The position numbers and the translations under genes are program-made. 7,246 nucleotides of DNA from positions 1 to 7,246 of the forward strand of contig JAVEEO010000099.1 in NCBI GenBank assembly GCA_030840415.1. The letters run 5' to 3'. The notes beneath the pieces were generated by a model, which ran no database searches, was not told where the DNA came from, and was given only the letters and a program-made list of their open reading frames with translations. Every line of letters begins with the position of its first letter. The first letter of the stretch is position 1. This document shows positions 6,144-7,246 of the stretch, in pieces. This DNA is from Pseudonocardiales bacterium. GTDB taxonomy: Bacteria > Actinomycetota > Actinomycetes > Mycobacteriales > Jatrophihabitantaceae.

Positions 6144-6172
6144 GTGAAGGTCGCCGCCGCGCGGACTACCGT
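6144..6172 (+). promoter_or_regulatory. Weak candidate promoter for the acyl-CoA dehydrogenase gene
   Basis: GTGAAG (6144-6149) and TACCGT (6167-6172) are separated by exactly 17 bases. They fit a loose actinobacterial housekeeping pattern (TTGAnn, TAnnnT), with a transcript start expected near 6179 and a leader of about 28 bases. The -35 match is poor, and a match of this quality can occur by chance. Confidence 0.3.
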
Positions 6173-6193
6173 CATGGCACCAGACCCGCCTGC

Positions 6194-6199
6194 GAGGAG
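6194..6199 (+). promoter_or_regulatory. Ribosome binding site that fixes the acyl-CoA dehydrogenase GTG start
   Basis: GAGGAG lies 7 bases before GTG 6207. The encoded N-terminus, MDFAETPEQLALRAAV, is the usual beginning of an acyl-CoA dehydrogenase, so sequence and signal agree on this start. Confidence 0.8.
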
Positions 6200-6206
6200 T
6201 GCCACC

Positions 6207-7246
6207 GTGGACTTTGCCGAGACGCCCGAGCAGCTGGCGCTGCGTGCCGCGGTCGCCGAGCTCGGAGCCGAGTTCGGCATCGACTACTGGCTGGCCAAGG
6301 CGCGCGCGCACGAGGTGACCACCGAGCTGTGGGAGAAGGCCGCCAGCCTCGGCTTCATCGGGGTGAACACCCCCGAGCAGTACGGCGGCGGCGGTGCCGG
6401 CATCACCGAACTCGCCATCGTCTGCGAGGAACTCGCCGCGGCCGGGGCGCCGTTGTTGCTGCTGGTGGTCTCGCCGGCGATCTGCGCCACCATCATCGCC
6501 GGCAGCGGCACCGAGGAGCAGCGGCAGCGCTGGCTGCCCGGGATGGCCGACGGCTCGATCAAGATGGCGTTCGCGATCACCGAGCCGGACGCGGGGCTGA
6601 ACTCCCACAACCTGTCCACCAGTGCCGTGCGGCAGCCGGACGGCGACTATCTCGTCAACGGGCGCAAGTACTACATCTCGGCGGTCGACCAGGCCGACTA
6701 CATCCTGGTGGTGGGCCAGTCGCCGGCCTCGCGCGAGGGTGGCTCGATCCGTCCGGCGCTGTTCGTGGTGCCGACCGACGCGCCGGGCCTGGAGTACCGG
6801 CCGATCGACATGGAACTGGTCTCGCCGGAACGGCAGTTCTTCTGCTACTTCGACGACGTGCGGGTGCCGATCGAGAACGTGATCGGCGGCTCGCTGGACG
6901 CCGCGCTGCCCGCGCTGTTCGCGGGCCTGAATCCGGAGCGGATCACCATCGCGGCGTTCTCGATCGGCACCGCCCGGTTCGCGCTGGGCCGGGCTGCCAG
7001 ATACGCCAACGAGCGCACCGTCTGGAAGACGCCGATCGGCGCGCACCAGGCGATCGCGCATCCGCTGGCAAAGGCTTACATCGAAACGGAATTGGCCAAG
7101 CTCATGGTCTACAAGGCCGCTGCCCTGCATGACTCGGGGAATGCGATGGCCGCCGGCGAGGCGTCCAACATGGCCAAGTACGCCGCGGGCGAGGCCGCCT
7201 GGAATGCCCTGGATGCGGCCATCCAGACCCATGGCGGCAACGGCCT
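6207..7246 (+). CDS. Acyl-CoA dehydrogenase (FadE-type), 3' end cut by the window
   Basis: An FAD-dependent acyl-CoA dehydrogenase, expected to introduce an alpha,beta double bond into an acyl-CoA and pass electrons to ETF. 346 codons are visible, and the frame stays open to the edge. Family members are usually about 380-400 residues, so roughly 35-50 are missing. The N-terminal helical domain runs from residue 2 to about 115 (LWEKAASLGFIGVNTPEQYGG at 41-61). The FAD/substrate motif AFAITEPDAG (121-130) is followed by LNSHN. The beta domain includes VNGRKYYISAVDQADYILVVG (150-170). The C-terminal helical domain begins about 235, with GLNPERITIAA (240-250), and reaches the flavin-contact motif IQTHGGNG at the edge. 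Glu244 sits where isovaleryl-CoA and long-chain dehydrogenases carry their catalytic base; the alternative site near the C-terminus is not visible. It lies 101 bases after the kinase gene, probably in its own transcription unit. Substrate chain type cannot be told. Confidence 0.94.
   Translation, partial: MDFAETPEQLALRAAVAELGAEFGIDYWLAKARAHEVTTELWEKAASLGFIGVNTPEQYGGGGAGITELAIVCEELAAAGAPLLLLVVSPAICATIIAGSGTEEQRQRWLPGMADGSIKMAFAITEPDAGLNSHNLSTSAVRQPDGDYLVNGRKYYISAVDQADYILVVGQSPASREGGSIRPALFVVPTDAPGLEYRPIDMELVSPERQFFCYFDDVRVPIENVIGGSLDAALPALFAGLNPERITIAAFSIGTARFALGRAARYANERTVWKTPIGAHQAIAHPLAKAYIETELAKLMVYKAAALHDSGNAMAAGEASNMAKYAAGEAAWNALDAAIQTHGGNG

Noticed and set aside
6133..6206. Possible terminator or small RNA between the kinase and the acyl-CoA dehydrogenase
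   Set aside because: I found no stable stem with T-run and no conserved RNA pattern, only a weak promoter-like pair.
5925..7232. Minus-strand open frame of 435 codons antisense to the acyl-CoA dehydrogenase
   Set aside because: No recognisable domain, while the plus strand from GTG 6207 gives an unmistakable acyl-CoA dehydrogenase with Shine-Dalgarno.
1..7246. Mobile element, CRISPR or defence system
   Set aside because: No transposase, integrase, attachment-site duplication, spaced palindromic repeats or toxin-like genes were seen; codon use looks uniform across all genes.

Overview
The window is very GC-rich, with GTG and ATG starts and G/C at most third codon positions. Its protein families (OmpR/HK pair, BcrA-like ABC exporter, actinobacterial-type LolA-like protein, FadE-type acyl-CoA dehydrogenase) point to a chromosomal segment of a high-GC actinobacterium. 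Genus cannot be read from the sequence. There are no RNA genes, CRISPR arrays, insertion sequences or phage genes.

Left arm (38-3857, all on the minus strand). Read 5' to 3' from the middle of the window outwards, four genes are packed tightly: a membrane-anchored LolA-like extracytoplasmic protein (2694-3857), an ABC ATPase of the BcrA/drug-export type (1705-2697), its ABC-2 six-helix permease (810-1718), and, after a 31-base gap, a FetB/UPF0014-type membrane protein (38-778). The first three are joined by a 4-base GTGA overlap and a 14-base overlap, so they are almost certainly one translationally coupled operon. FetB is probably co-transcribed with them.

Centre (3858-3992). This 135-base divergent control region separates the operon from a two-component system. 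It carries an 18-base near-perfect palindrome and three CTGAGC direct repeats spaced 10 and 11 bases apart. That is the helical phasing expected of an OmpR-family regulator site.

Right arm (3993-6105, plus strand). An OmpR-family response regulator overlaps by 11 bases a classical HisKA sensor kinase with two membrane helices and an extracytoplasmic sensor loop. The simplest reading is that the kinase senses an envelope condition and the regulator controls the divergent LolA-like/ABC operon, itself, or both. This resembles BceRS- or CutRS-like envelope stress modules in general plan, but the signal and cargo are unknown.

Right end (6081-7246). A 13-base unit repeated four times straddles the kinase stop codon. 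An acyl-CoA dehydrogenase then starts at GTG 6207 and runs off the window edge after 346 codons. It is probably functionally unrelated to the signalling module.

Long open frames antisense to these genes exist throughout (for example 99-1715 plus, 2664-3905 plus, 4387-6009 minus, 5925-7232 minus). They are GC-driven shadows with Gln/His/Arg/Gly/Pro-rich composition and no recognisable domain.
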